Origin: Micrasema longulum | Lineage: Eukaryota > Arthropoda > Insecta > Trichoptera > Brachycentridae | Direction: 5' to 3' | NCBI GenBank assembly: GCA_022494885.1 | Contig: JAGVSM010001704.1 | Span: 1 to 64,000, forward strand | DNA: 64,000 bases | In this document: positions 13,217-24,890 of the stretch, in pieces | Layout of the letters: each line of letters starts with the position of its first letter | Position numbering within the stretch: position 1 is the first letter of the stretch | Translations under genes and position numbers: made by a program | Notes under the pieces: model-generated | The model's database searches: none | What the model saw: the letters and a program-made list of their open reading frames with translations, nothing else | Told to the model about the DNA's origin: nothing

Positions 13217-14292
13217 AATTTTTGCTCGAGCTCTTTTCGCCCACAAACAACTTTTGTAAGAAATTTAAAACAAAACATCAACAGATTTTGATTAATTTAA
13301 ACAAGTCGGTTTTTGGTTGATTTGACGATTTTGCTTACAGCGGTAGGCCTGGCTCGCCAAAAAAAATATTTTTTTAAATACTTGTTTTTTTTATACAAAA
13401 TGGTTATAAACTACCTATTGAAAAATTAAAAAATAAAGCTAGCTTAAAACAAAAAGAAACAAATAGCTTAATTTTTTTTGGTTCCGAAAAGGTGTTACAA
13501 AGATTTAAAAAAATGTTGAAACAAAATTTGTCCAGGAAATCAATTTGAGCCCAGTCGGTCTGTTGCAAAGGAAAAGGAACAGTTAATTGTGACTGTTGGG
13601 ATCAGGTATGTATGTTTCCTTCTGGAGATTTAAGATAATAGGTTGAACCGAGGCATTATACAGTCAATAGTCAATAGTAGTTTCTGCACCCACTGATAGA
13701 CGGCGGCGCCCTATAGACTACTTCCTGAGACCTTACCGTCAATTTGAATACAAATTTTATGCATTCACTTTTGTGGTCAAACATTTCAAGAAAACTATAT
13801 AATAATTGAAACTTAACTATAAGTTTTTAATTAAACATACTTGGTGGATTTTCACTTACTTATTTGACCAATTACTGCTTTTTTTTAACGGGCGTCTTAA
13901 AACTGGTTATATTAAAATATAATTAATTATGTAATCACTATGGTATTGTACTATGAAAAATTGACAATAAATAACATAAATCTAATTTCAATAAATGCTA
14001 GTAAATATTTGAGTATAACTTATAAAATAACTTGCCGGATTTTTTGCGGAAAATACGAATAATCCAAATTTCAGCGACTGTTACTGTAAAAACTTCATAG
14101 AAATTGAAAGATTTTTGTACAAATTAGTTTTTTATCAGTTTTTTAAATACTTCCATTGTAACTCTTTATATCTCTGTGTCCGTGGGGATGAATAATGTAA
14201 ACGTGTGAAAATGAACCAAAATCCTTTGCATTTGGTATGTTAGTGCTCAACGCACCACTGAGGGCGACCATTTGCATCTCACTAAGGAGACA

Positions 14293-14460
14293 ATCTTCTT
14301 CTTCTTTTTCTTGTCAGCTATCTTTTTCTCTCCACTGTTGGATATAAGCCTGTTATAATTTTATCCATGTTTTTTTGTCCTGGGCACTCTGTTTCCACCC
14401 ACCTTCGACTTCGACGATTTCAGTCCATCTCCTCTGTCGCCTCCCTACTTTCCTCTTGTG
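14293..14460 (-). pseudogene. RTE-type LINE, extreme C-terminal RT-ORF fragment
   Basis: The minus strand translates to an RRQRRWTEIVE segment, then GGWKQSAQDKKTWIK and QAYIQQWRE, with one in-frame stop. This is the usual end of RTE-clade ORFs (Arg-rich 'RRRW', 'A.D...W', 'A..QQW'). An AGAAGAAG-type tail follows. The copy is dead and heavily 5' truncated. Confidence 0.75.
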
Positions 14461-14814
14461 TTGATGATGATATTAGGGAGATGATGATAATGAATTGAAC
14501 GTAGCTATGCAGAAAGCAACCAAGAACTTTTGAGAAAATAGTGAATTATCAAATTAACACAATAGTTGGAATGTTTTGTACTTTATCAGATGATAAATAA
14601 TGCATAGGTTCATTCGTTTTTGTTAGTAATATAAAAAAATAATTTAATTACGTATTTGACCAGTTTTAATGACTTTTTTGACCAAACAACCTAAGATGTG
14701 CATTGTGCATTTTGCAGAAAACAGCCAAATATAATATTGAATGATACCTCATTCAAACTTTGAATGTATGATGTGGCATTCTGTAATAAAACATATTTTT
14801 TTATTACTTCTTCT

Positions 14815-15066
14815 TCTTTGCAGTCTCAATCTTGGGGATTGGTTTGCAGCAAAGTCCTGCATCTCGTGCTCCATTGGTCTCTATTTTCTGCAGCCCTCTT
14901 CAGCTCGACAAAAGGCGCAGTTAAAATCTTCGCACACTTGCTCTAAATATTCCCGTCGGGGGCGCCCTCTATAATTTGTCCCCTCAGCCATTCCCTCTAT
15001 GATGTCGTGCAGAAGACCCTCATGGCGCATAATGTGGCCGATCCATCGGGCTCGCATCTCTGAGAT
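14815..15066 (-). pseudogene. Non-LTR retrotransposon RT C-terminal fragment
   Basis: The minus strand reads EMRARWIGHIMRHEGLL, then a Gly/Arg segment (YRGRPRREYLEQV), then DFAANQS after one stop. This W.GH..R....GRPR..Y pattern is the C-terminal tail domain of LINE reverse-transcriptase ORFs. An AAGAAG-type tail lies at the left edge. The sequence differs from the copies at 45.8 and 50.5 kb, so a second LINE lineage is present. Confidence 0.75.
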
Positions 15067-15135
15067 GGTTAAATTTTTACTACATGTATTTTAAATTAAT
15101 TAATTTAAAAAAATAAATTGCTTTTCATTAATTCA

Positions 15136-15347
15136 TTCGTTTGCGCGTTTGCCTACCATGCAAAAGGTCTTGGGTTCAATTCCCGACATAGTTGAAATGA
15201 AATATTTATTTTGAAAGGTGTTTTTACACTAGAATATTTCATACAACCCAAAGAGTAAGACTGATCATCTTACCAAAACACACTTTGGTGCACGGTAACT
15301 GCATTGGTACACAAATGTAGTGCCCTAAGCACCATTAGAGTTTAACT
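15136..15347 (+). repeat. tRNA-derived SINE, family A, nearly full length
   Basis: It contains TTTGCCTACCATGCAAAAGG, a B-box-like GGGTTCAATTCCC, the GAAATATTTATTTT body and the ACTGCATTGGTACACAAATG distal segment. It sits immediately 5' of the L2-like element at 15430. Confidence 0.8.
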
Positions 15348-15429
15348 CAATTCTGACATTTCTCTTGACGCTCAAATTAGTAGAACGATAAGTTCATGCT
15401 TCTACCAGCTGAGACAAATTAAATGCATA

Positions 15430-16095
15430 CGCAAAAATTTGCCGGTTGATGCCGCCCGTCAATTAATAAATGCGTTTGTCGTGTCTACAGTCGATTATTG
15501 TAATGGTATCTATGCAGGTCTACCAATTAACAAAATGACTCGCCTACAATCTGTATTGAATGCCGCAGCGAGAATTATTTTCGGAATCTCTAAGTTCAGT
15601 CATATCACACCACTACTTTGGGAACTACACTGGCTACGTTTTCCACAGAGGGTCGAATATAAACTCTGTTGGCTTATGTGTAAGTCACTGCACAGCTCTG
15701 CTCCGGAATATCTAAGGGAGCTATGCATTCCAGATGAACTAGCTGACAGGCGTCTAACGTTTAGATCAGCTACGTCTACGGCGAGAGAAAAAGTTATTAT
15801 ACCTCTACGCAAACAGCACACTAAATTTAGTGAACGCGCATTTGCGGTCGCAGGCCCTATGGCATGGAATGCTCTCCCAGCAGAGGTGCGAGGCTGTGAA
15901 AGTGAAGTGATATTTCGGAAAAAACTTAAAACCCACTTGTTTTCTAAATCATTTGAATAAATCCGTAGCATGTGACAACAAAATAAATTATTTTAATTAA
16001 ATTACAAATTTAAAAGAATCACTATGCAAAGCGCCCTTGAGGTATTTTGTTACGAAAATGGCGCTATATAAGTTATCCATAATAATAATTAGCTG
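15430..16095 (+). pseudogene. L2/CR1-type LINE, C-terminal part of ORF2 and 3' UTR
   Basis: An uninterrupted 173-codon frame (ending at 15960) carries the C-terminal region typical of L2/CR1-clade reverse transcriptases. It has DYCNGIYAGLP, the 'RLQSVLNAAARII' helix, HITPLLWELHWL, the 'RVEYKLCWL' segment, SSAPEYLREL, then RAFAVAGPMAWNALP and a final KKLKTHLF. The 3' UTR holds the TGGCGCTATATAAGTTATCC motif before ATAATAATAATT, the usual short-repeat end of this clade. The catalytic palm domain lies upstream of the truncation and is absent, so it cannot transpose. The frame is intact over this length, which suggests a fairly young insertion. The copy begins near 15400 without a visible target-site duplication. 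The minus-strand frame at 15600-15971 is a shadow. Confidence 0.9.
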
Positions 16096-16099
16096 CAGA

Positions 16100-17650
16100 A
16101 AAGGGAATGATGATAATAATGATGATTTATTTATTCACTTTAATTGAGGGTATTCGAAGCAAATAAAAGATTTGTTGTTGATGCCAAAATAAACCATACA
16201 TAAATCTACCTACCAAAATAAAAGCGAAATTCAAAATCGTCTCTAAATCATGCGAAAATAGATTTAAATTATACTACTCAACACCGCAAACTTAGCATTC
16301 TCCATTGTGTTAATGAATCATAATTATAAATCTCACAATTATTTTTTCAAAGTTTTCGCTAATATCTCAATAACACCTTCAATGGAGATTTCTAAGTTTA
16401 CTTCTTAAACCCTCAATTTATTAGGGAGAAAGGGATTTCGGGAGGCATTACTCTTTCCATTAGCATCTGTGCCGTAAGATTTTCCTAGTACTGTGGGTGC
16501 TTCTAAAAATCGAAAAATACCATTTTTGTGACAAACACTATTTTAGAATTTTATTTTATTTATTTTATTTTCTTTTATTTAAGAAACATTCAGTACAGTT
16601 ACATAGTTTAATATTTTACACAGTTAGACTTAACTCTAATGAACCAGTAAAAATTCCATATTATAAAATAATTATATGTAAGGTACAAAAAAAAGAAGGA
16701 AAAAAAACATAAATAGAAGTTGTTTAAAAATTAAAATTAAAGTAAAAAAAAGTAAGAAAATTTGTAAAAATAATTAAAAGTTAAGAATTAAAATAAAGAA
16801 TGAAAAACATGCTCAGACGTTTTATAAAATTAAATAATAATACCCTTTTTTAAAAAGGAAATTAATTAATTAGAATGTAATTATTACAATTTTTTTGTGT
16901 GAAAGCGGCCTCGTTGTTTTTATCAGAACAACCTTACGGTACCGATAACACCAATATATTTTTTTTCAAAATGCTAGTTGCTTTCTGCATAACAACGTTC
17001 AAATATTTTTACTAATCAGTCATCATAATCACCAGCGGTTATCAGCAAACTAAATATATGCATATTTTCTAAATTGGTCATTAATTAATTGTTAGTGCAT
17101 TTTGTTCCAGAAAATTCCTGAATGTAAAATCCCGTTATCTCTACGGAAAATCAGTCTCAAAATTTTTTGTATGCATTTAGACTTAATTCTGGATTGTCAT
17201 CAATGGATTTCGGCTCGTAGATTAAATATTTTGTAACTGAAACAATCATCAATTTACCCGAAGGAAGTATGGAGAAGTGTGTCGTCACGAAACAAACGAC
17301 TCTCAACTAACAAGTATTTCCGGCGTAATGAAGAGCGGAAGTGACGCGGTGTTTGCTCGGTTTCCGTTTCGAGTATAAGGAAGACATTAGCATAAAAATT
17401 AGATATCTGCGTACCTACCAACTAATAAAAACACTCATTCATAGTAAAGGATATTACCATGAAAAACATAGTCACATTTCTTCCTTGTTCATTTTGCATT
17501 ATTTCTTTCGTTTTTTTCTTCACATTATTTTTTTTGCTGTCATTGATTGAACATCGCAATTGAACAAATATAAAACTAATTTTTACTTGATTCGTCAATT
17601 GATTCATTTGAGTATTCATTTTATAGTAATATTACTAAGTACCTAAATCC
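16100..17650. other. AT-rich non-coding stretch, nothing recognised
   Basis: Contains A-rich patches (16690-16850) and a short GC-richer stretch near 17255-17360 without coding signal. No gene or defined repeat was seen. Confidence 0.45.
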
Positions 17651-17654
17651 CTGG

Positions 17655-17893
17655 TACTCCTGCGCCCCGATTACAATGGGAAGTTAACATTTATCTCCAA
17701 TTTAATCTACAAAGTAAAATTAAGACTAATAAACCAGGGACTGAAATTATACAATAAACTACCAGACAAAACTAAACAAAAGACTCGGATAAACTTTTTT
17801 AAAATTGTAAAAAATATTGTTTGTAAAAAATGTATATATTATATATGTAAAATTAATGTAATAAATCCGTAAGGGTTAATAAATAAATTAAAA
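17655..17893 (+). repeat. Jockey/CR1-like LINE 3' end with poly(A) tail
   Basis: In one frame the sequence reads LINQGLKLYNKLPDKTKQKT, a common last segment of Jockey/CR1-like reverse-transcriptase ORFs ('G...YN.LP...K'). It is followed by a short 3' UTR and a long A-run at 17890. The same peptide is encoded by a minus-strand copy at 23700-23990. Confidence 0.75.
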
Positions 17894-18149
17894 AAAAAAA
17901 AAAACGTTTTCTGTGTGAAAAGCAGAATATGCCTACAATTTTTTCTTCTAAATATGTTTAGTAATAGGTTACCGACGAAAGTACTTCAAATGTATATAGC
18001 AAAAATATTTTTTTTAACAAATATCGGTTTTTCTTTAGAGACAGTCGAAGATAACTCTTAACTTTCCATTGTAACCTGGACGAGTGTTTTCAGCTCGGTG
18101 GCTGCTCTAATTAAAAATAAAGAAAAAGGAAATCGAGTGGAGTCCAACT

Positions 18150-18313
18150 CATTGTGTAATTGACGCGTTCGCTTACCATTCTTGAGGTCGTGGATTCGAT
18201 TTCTGGCATGGTGAACATTAAATGACATGTGTGACATGAACTGACAGTATTTTACTGTTTCTGGACCAGAACCTGAAGTGTTTAACTGATCACCTTACCG
18301 TCATGTTGAACCT
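18150..18313 (+). repeat. SINE family A, diverged copy
   Basis: A head-like ACGCGTTCGCTTACCATTC, GATTCGATTTCTGGCATGG, GACCAGAACCTGAAGTG and GATCACCTTACCGTCATG follow the family A order with many substitutions. Confidence 0.65.
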
Positions 18314-18465
18314 GATCGAACGACTTCGGTTATATTATATCCATAATATCCCAAATTCAGTGTTAATAATTCAAGTTGTGTCTTTTTTTTATTTTAACAG
18401 TGATTACGATTATTACATAGAAAAAATAAGAAGCAAATAAGGCAAGTGTTTTACTTTGATAAAGA

Positions 18466-18560
18466 AGGTTGTGTAGCTTTAAAACCGGTCGGTAAAAGTA
18501 ATAAAAAAAAACAGGTGGTTAAAAACATAGTTGTTATTTATTCATTTTATTATAGTGTCT
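18466..18560 (+). repeat. Half of a fold-back element (right arm type)
   Basis: AAACCGGTCGGTAAAAG, then AGGTGGTTAAAAACATAG, then TTATTTATTCATTTTATT matches in order the right arm at 46860-46918 and, more loosely, the arm at 20953-21006. The opposite arm was not found upstream. Confidence 0.5.
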
Positions 18561-18819
18561 AAGATATTTATTTTATATAATTCTATTAAATCTTATTTTA
18601 TTTCCTTGCACCCTTTTCTCTGTTTTGCAAACATATATTGTATGTCTTCTTTATTTACATTTAAGTCAAGATTGAAATGTCACTATCTAAATATTTAAAT
18701 TGTTCCTTTATCCTTCTTCTTTCCTTCCCATCCCCTCTCCTCTCTTCATAGTAAAGTGTTATTTTTTTATATTATATTTATTTTTGTTAATCTTTGCTTT
18801 TAATTTTTGTATAAAATTG

Positions 18820-18970
18820 TAAGATTCAATATGTCCATGTATTTATAATTTTCTCAAACTGACCGGTTTGGGTAGGTTGGAAGAAATTGCCTTAAGGCAA
18901 TATGCCCGCCCTTATATGTACATTTATTGTATATGTATATAAAGTGTCAAATAAATAAATAAATAAATTG
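18820..18970 (+). repeat. Non-LTR retrotransposon 3' UTR with (AAAT)n tail
   Basis: The 'TTGCCTTAAGGCAATATGCC' segment (containing a palindrome) precedes TGTACATTTATTGTATATG and ends in AATAAATAAATAAATAAA. This layout is typical of insect LINE 3' ends. The coding part was not seen. Confidence 0.55.
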
Positions 18971-19060
18971 TATAATTTACTATAATAAATACAGGTTTTC
19001 GACACTGAACTAAACTGAGCTGAACTTTGTGTGAAACATATGCCTTTTTAAGCATTAACT

Positions 19061-19492
19061 TTTTAAAAATGGATTTACGGATCTATTTTAAAGAATGCAT
19101 TTAAGCATCTATTTTATAAAATGCATTCAAGTATCTCTTTTATAAAATGCATTCAAGTATCTATTTTATAAAATGCATTTACGAATCTATTTTTAAAATA
19201 ATGCATTTAAGCATCTATTTTGTAAAATACATTTTAGGATCTTATTTATAAAATGCATTAAGTTATCTCTTTTCTAAAATGCATTTAAGCATCTATTTTA
19301 CAAAATGTATTATAGCATTTAATTTATAAAATGCATTTAGGCATCTCTTTTATAAAATGCATTTAAGCATCCATTTTGTTAAATGAATTCAAGCATCTAT
19401 TTCATAAAATGCATTTTAGTATTCAATTTATAAAATGCATTTAATCATCTTTTTTATGAAATGCATTTAAGCATTTATTTTCTAAAATGAAT
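19061..19492. repeat. 26-bp minisatellite, about 16 units, with ATGCAT core
   Basis: About 16 head-to-tail units follow a GCATTTAAGCATCTATTT-then-TATAAAAT pattern. Each unit is 26 bp with occasional 1-3 bp indels, and neighbours differ by 1-6 substitutions. Most junctions create AAATGCATTT, a palindrome, and most units carry a second TTTTATAAAA palindrome. There is no ORF. Origin is not clear. Confidence 0.9.
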
Positions 19493-20145
19493 TTGAATAA
19501 AAGTTTTGTCTTTTATTATTAGTTTATTTATTCTTATTGCATCTTACGTTTCACTCAATACCTGCTTCAGCTTTCAACACCTTGCTAATTTATTTCAAAC
19601 AATGTATTGAAAATTCTCAAAATGTGGTTGATATCGTTCATATTTTTAACAATATGATAAATCAAGCACAAGATTTGGACTCCAAGCTGATATTAAATTT
19701 TATTCAATCGATAAAACACTTTCGTTTAACGCGATAAAAAAAACTACTTTTGATATTATGGGCAGTTTGTTATGCCCAGGTGTGAGTTAGTCGGGTGGCA
19801 GACAGGTGAATGAGGGGATGTTCCAAACAAAAACTGCACAAATCAAAGAAGTGTCAGGTGGCATCATAACATACGTCCTTAATCACTGGAATCTCGAATG
19901 CGAAATGCACCCCTTTGTTTGCATCCGTTTCGCGGATGCGTTTTTGTGAAATCGGAATAAATCATTAATATGCAAGAGGGGTTATCTACAGGGAATATTG
20001 CAAGGAAGGCGATCATTATACTCTTAAAAACCCCGTGCCAAAATTAATTGCTAATAATTCTCTACATCCGGACCAATTGGTTAGATATTTATGTTACATA
20101 CATACGTATTAAGGAGGTATAGGTACATTGTAACTAGAAGTTTAC

Positions 20146-20372
20146 GTCGGTCTTGTGGTGTAACGGTCAGCGCGTTTGTCTACCACGCAAGAGGTCTCGG
20201 GTTCGATTCCTGACATGGTTGATATGAAATAATTGCACTGTCCCGGGATTTGTACCTTAAGAGTCAGACTGATCATCTTACCTTAATGCCACAAAAATGA
20301 TTAAGACACGCTGCGATTGGTGTACCAAAGCAGCGCTCTATGCACCATTATGAGCGGAAAGGAAATGATTTT
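20146..20372 (+). repeat. tRNA-derived SINE, family A, full length
   Basis: The head GTCGGTCTTGTGGTGTAACG is followed by an exact pol III B-box GGTTCGATTCC at about 20198. The body then follows through 'GACTGATCATCTTACC', ACGCTGCGATTGGTGTACC and GCACCATTATGAGCGGAAA. This is one of the better-preserved copies. Confidence 0.85.
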
Positions 20373-20878
20373 GATTTATTTTAGAAATAAAAGACGAGTG
20401 ATACTTTAATCCACAAATTTGGAATACCCAGTGATTGGTTTCATCGCTTTCGCGACATCTTCGAGACTGATATGTTTATTGAGAAATTCAATGTATTTAT
20501 ACAAAACAGAGGTAAGGATAGCAAATTCAAAATTATATGAGAGTAAATGAAATTATTTTTATCTTAAGGATTATTAACAAGGTGTTTGAGGTTAACTCGT
20601 TAACTGGATATTCCAAATTTGTGGATCAAAGTAATTTTCGTCTTTTATTTCCATAATAAATTACAATGAACTTCCATCACAAATTTTCACTTACAAACCT
20701 CAAAAAATGATGATGACGATAACTAACAGTCTGCCGGTGCAGCAAACTGCATATATAGATAAATAAATTTAAAAATAAAATAAGCAGTATCTACGCAATT
20801 ATGTTTAATAAAAAATATTTTGTATGTTTGTAGCACTAACTGTAGATCATTGTTATATTTTTGATAGATTAATAAAAA

Positions 20879-21006
20879 AACTTTGTTTTATAAACCACTT
20901 TTTACTGACTCAACCGACTAGTTTCGGCAACAGCTTGTTGTTTAGTTTGTTTTGTTGCCGAAACAAGTCGGTTGTGTCAGTAAAAAGTGGTTTATAAAAC
21001 AAAGTT
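20879..21006. mobile_element. Fold-back element with about 54-bp arms
   Basis: The left arm (AACTTTGTTTTATAAACC onward, through CAACCGACTAGTTTCGGCAAC) is matched almost perfectly by the reverse complement ending AAAACAAAGTT. A loop of about 20 nt separates them. No coding capacity. It resembles, more distantly, the inverted repeat at 46760-46920. The superfamily is unknown. Confidence 0.8.
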
Positions 21007-21009
21007 ATT

Positions 21010-22950
21010 TTATTTGTTTTCCGAAAATAATAAAAAAACTCTTCGTAACATGTAACGTGGCTTCTTGAATTTGTTTTTGGATTAAATTAGGGCTGATGTC
21101 TCAACTATGAAGGTAGTATATTTTATTTAAATTAAGCTTCATTGCCTTGGAAAAGGACATTTAGTCGTAGATCTTGGTCATTCAATGATATATTCCGTAA
21201 TCTTAATTTTCAAGTACCAGTATTATGTTTTTTAAAATGATTAATTTCGATTCGTTTTTAGATAACGTTTTCAAATATAGAGATATAATATAAAGAGATA
21301 ACACTCCATACAAATCCAAGCCAAAAAGTCGTCCTCAAAGAAAAAGGAATTACTAGCGGAGGGAGCAAGTGTCGTCACATCATATCACGTCGACTTTGGC
21401 AAGCAAAATACGTAGTAGGTACAGTAAAAAGCACGGAATGTATACATCGGTCTACTGTAAGTTCTATTCAGTATGTCACTCGCTTCTATATACGCGTCAC
21501 CTTTGTTTGTTCACTATACGCCCAAAAAACTGAGCAGAACAGAGACAAGAGATAACTTACTCACTGGTAAAATATTTATTAAATGTTTTTGACATTAAAA
21601 TAGCTATTTTGAACAAGTATTGATTAAGATAACCAGTGATAGTTTATACCGTCCCTTTTCCAGATCGATTTGTGCAGTATCCTAGCGTACATATTGGCAT
21701 TTTAGTAATTTCGAGGAGACAAAAGTTCAAAAGTAGCCGGGGACTGCTCGCAACAGACTAAAGTCCGTTGTATCAAACATATGCCAATTGACCGTAGATT
21801 AAAGGACCATATTTTGAACGCTCATGCTTTGTGTAGTTATATTTCTCAATGATTTGAAACAATAAATAAATATTAAGTTAATGTGGAGGGTAAAGGATAT
21901 AAATGATGAATGTCAAAATAAAAGTTTTGAGATAGGCATAACGTTATTATGTTTTCAGGCCTCTTGAACATTTACATGAGACTTATGAACACAGGGATAC
22001 CTACTTCATTTAAAAAGCCTACACTGTTTTATATTATCCTTAATGGTTTTCGTGAATATCAAATTATCGCTTTATTTCCTCAGTATTAAACGGATATCCA
22101 TCCTTTATTCCATCATCCTTCCCTATGTGCATTTTTTTCTTGTTCAAATATCTTAGGTAAATACAGCAAAATTTTGTTAAACAGAATGTCGATCATGTAA
22201 ACTGCCGTCACATCTGACATTAAAACAAATAAAAATTAACATCCGTCGTTCATATCCCAAAACCCTTCAAATTAAAACAAAATATTTTATGTTAAAAAAC
22301 ATTTTTTTCAAAATTAACTTTGTAGTGTTTTACAAAAAAATAATTTAAATCTTTTTCAAAATAAATAAATGTATTGGATTACAAACTTTTACGTTAATAA
22401 TCAGGCGTCGATAGCTTAGTTTCTAAAACAAATATATAAATGTTATCGATAAATTGATTTAAGTCTAATACAAAAACGTTTGATTAATTGCTCAGCTGAA
22501 CGTGACGAAATTTAAAAGTGTAATAATGTCTGCAATAAGGAATGCCTTATAAAACACTAACGAGATTCAAGTATCTCATTCATTGAATGCATTGATGGTT
22601 ATTGAACGCAGGAAACATTATGATTGTTATGTAAAATTATGTCATTCTGATTGAATGCAGTTTTTGGTGCATAAGATAATCGATAATCCAAATAATATGG
22701 TGATTCACATCATTAACGCTTTATTTTATTTACTTGTATAATTATTTGACTCATGGCGTAGTGATTTGGACATTCGTCTTTCCTACATAAAATACCGTGC
22801 CCGATTCCTAAGAAGGTAGAAATGATATTTTATGCATTCCTAATTGTTTTTGTATTGTTTCAAGTCAAATACTCGGCAAACAACAAACTACGTATGTAGT
22901 ATAAATCACGTGAATGTCTAGTCAAAAAATGGTTCTTAATTTCCATTATT
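21010..22950. other. Non-coding stretch, nothing firmly recognised
   Basis: The interval 21300-21560 is GC-richer and repeat-free by eye, but I see no exon in it. A decayed tRNA-like head may lie at 22750-22820 (CATGGCGTAGTGATTTGG followed by CCGATTCC) and is too weak to call. Confidence 0.4.
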
Positions 22951-23233
22951 TCTTCTGTGTCTCTCAATGTTTTTACCATTGTACATTTTTTTATGTATGA
23001 ATTTTCGGAACGGGAGCATCGAGAAAAACTGAAGATAGTAATCTTGTCTTTTATTTTTTACCCGCTTTTTCTGCCCTTAACTTTAACTAACACTATTTGT
23101 CAATATATTCGTAAAGGTAAACGTTGTTTTGCGCCAGTTCGATTTACGCCGATTAACAATTACGCCGGTTGGTGCCGGCGTGGGATTCTCGGGTTCGGTC
23201 GACACCAGATGACAGACACATTTAAAAAATTTA

Positions 23234-23384
23234 AAAATAACGAAATCGGTTCAGTTTTTGAGGTGCAATTTTTAAAGTCCTTTACAGTTAGATACAAAAT
23301 ATCCGACACGCAGTTGTCGTTTTTGCTCAGTGTTGAGGACGCATCTGCAAGTTAGAAAAACAATGTTTATATACCCATTTATCA
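23234..23384 (+). repeat. Partial copy of the 43904-44313 MITE family
   Basis: AACGAAATCGGTTCAGTTT, CAGTGTTGAGGACGCATCTG, and the terminal AGAAAAACAATGTTTATATA followed by CCCATTTATC match, in order, the right half of the element at 43904-44313. The left terminal inverted repeat is not visible. The 132-codon plus-strand frame over this area (22957-23355) is therefore not a gene. Confidence 0.65.
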
Positions 23385-23699
23385 TAATTCTTTTTCACCG
23401 CATTCCTAAATAATTTATGTAATCCGAAACACAAAAATAATATTCTAAATGGACATATCTATTAAACTTTTAACTAAATACAATAAGTGACATAAATTTT
23501 TCGATTGTGGAAATTGAATGTATGCACGAGTATGTACTCAAATCTGGCAATAGCAAAGCATTGGCGATTTCAGCTCGCATATAGATAAAGTAAAGTAAAA
23601 TCATTACAAAGGCGTAGCTTACAGAATCCTCCTGGACTCTTATAACAGGTGTTTTCTCTTTTAATTGTTTTTATCAGTGCACAATCAATGCATTATTTT

Positions 23700-23990
23700 T
23701 TAATATTTGAAATTTATTTATAAACCTTTACGGATTACATTCATTAAACAAAATATTTTTTCATTAAAATTTTTTTTCTTCTTTTGATAATGGTAATATT
23801 TTTAACATCTTTTGTAAAGATTGTCTGAGTCTTTTGTTTAGTTTTGTCTGGTAGTTTATTGTATAATTTCAGTCCCTGGTTTATTAGTCTCGACTGTCCT
23901 TGTCTCGTTTTAGAATGTTGTTTATATTTTTTTTTTATGTAATTTTTTCAAGTTTTAGGTCTTTGTCTACAATTTCATCGCATTACTATC
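23700..23990 (-). pseudogene. Jockey/CR1-like LINE 3' end, decayed
   Basis: The minus strand encodes KTRQGQSRLINQGLKLYNKL and then PDKTKQKT, with a degenerate 3' UTR beyond it. The same peptide occurs at 17655-17893 on the other strand, so these are two copies of one LINE family. Confidence 0.75.
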
Positions 23991-24591
23991 GTTATTTCTT
24001 TTTCCAATTGAGAAATTTCCCATTAAAAATAATTTTTTTAACAATCTTAAATTCCCACTAAACCAAAAACGTAGTTTATTTTCGCAGGAATTTATCTCTT
24101 TAAATTTCTTTAATTAAGACAAATTAAACCAAAAATTTATAAATAAGATTTTTTTATCAAATTTACGTAGTCCACTTAACAAAACGGAATATAAAAAAAA
24201 TAACCAGACACTGCTTTTAGCAACAAAAAAAAAACATTTTGTTGGAAGATACTGAATTTACAATTTTAAAAAGTTTTCAAAATTATTTTTGCCTTATATT
24301 TATTAAATTACATCAATTTGACTTTTTTACTTCATCTAGCAGTCTATTTAACCCTTATACTGCTAAACAACGATATATCGTTGTTGTTAATCCCTATCAT
24401 AAAGTTCTAACTAGACTGATGCTGACGTCATAATCCCCAAAAGGGTAAATGAATTCGGGAACTGCTTGTTGCACTTAACCGTCAGTGGTATAAAACATTT
24501 TCAAAACATTAAAATTACTTATTCGACGGGTTATTATTTAGTTTCGTACATATTTCAGCCTACGGAAAATTTTGTACAAAAAATGTTTTCT

Positions 24592-24890
24592 TACGCGCAG
24601 TAAAAATTTGAGCATTAAAGTGTACGGCAAAGTTTCTTGAAAATGAATAAAAAATCATTAAAAATATTTTAATGAAAACGAACAACTTTGAACGACGTCA
24701 CTTGTTCATATGAATCAATCAATGATAAGAGGGTTGTGTAAGATTTCCGGTTTGCTAATCGTCAATGGACCAATCAACAGAACTAACCGAAAAGAAGCGG
24801 AAGAGAACTTGCGACGTCACACGCGGATTAATGTCAGAAATACAAAACTTTAAAAGATCGTAACGCTGATAATACGATACATAAAAATTG
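24592..24890 (+). repeat. Repeat shared in inverted orientation with 48850-49130
   Basis: Ordered matches to the reverse complement of 48850-49130 include ACGCGCAGTAAAAATTTGAG, ACGGCAAAGTTTCTTG, TTGAACGACGTCACTTGTTC and AATACGATACATAAAAATTG. The block contains two GACGTCAC (CRE-like) motifs. It lies within the putative piggyBac-like element. Confidence 0.65.

Noticed and set aside
15600..15971. 123-codon minus-strand frame
   Set aside because: Antisense to the L2-like ORF, which has clear conserved motifs on the plus strand.
19061..19492. CRISPR array
   Set aside because: Units are contiguous 26-bp tandem copies without unique spacers, in a eukaryotic genome.
22957..23355. 132-codon plus-strand frame
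   Set aside because: Its second half coincides with a partial MITE copy and the translation resembles no protein.
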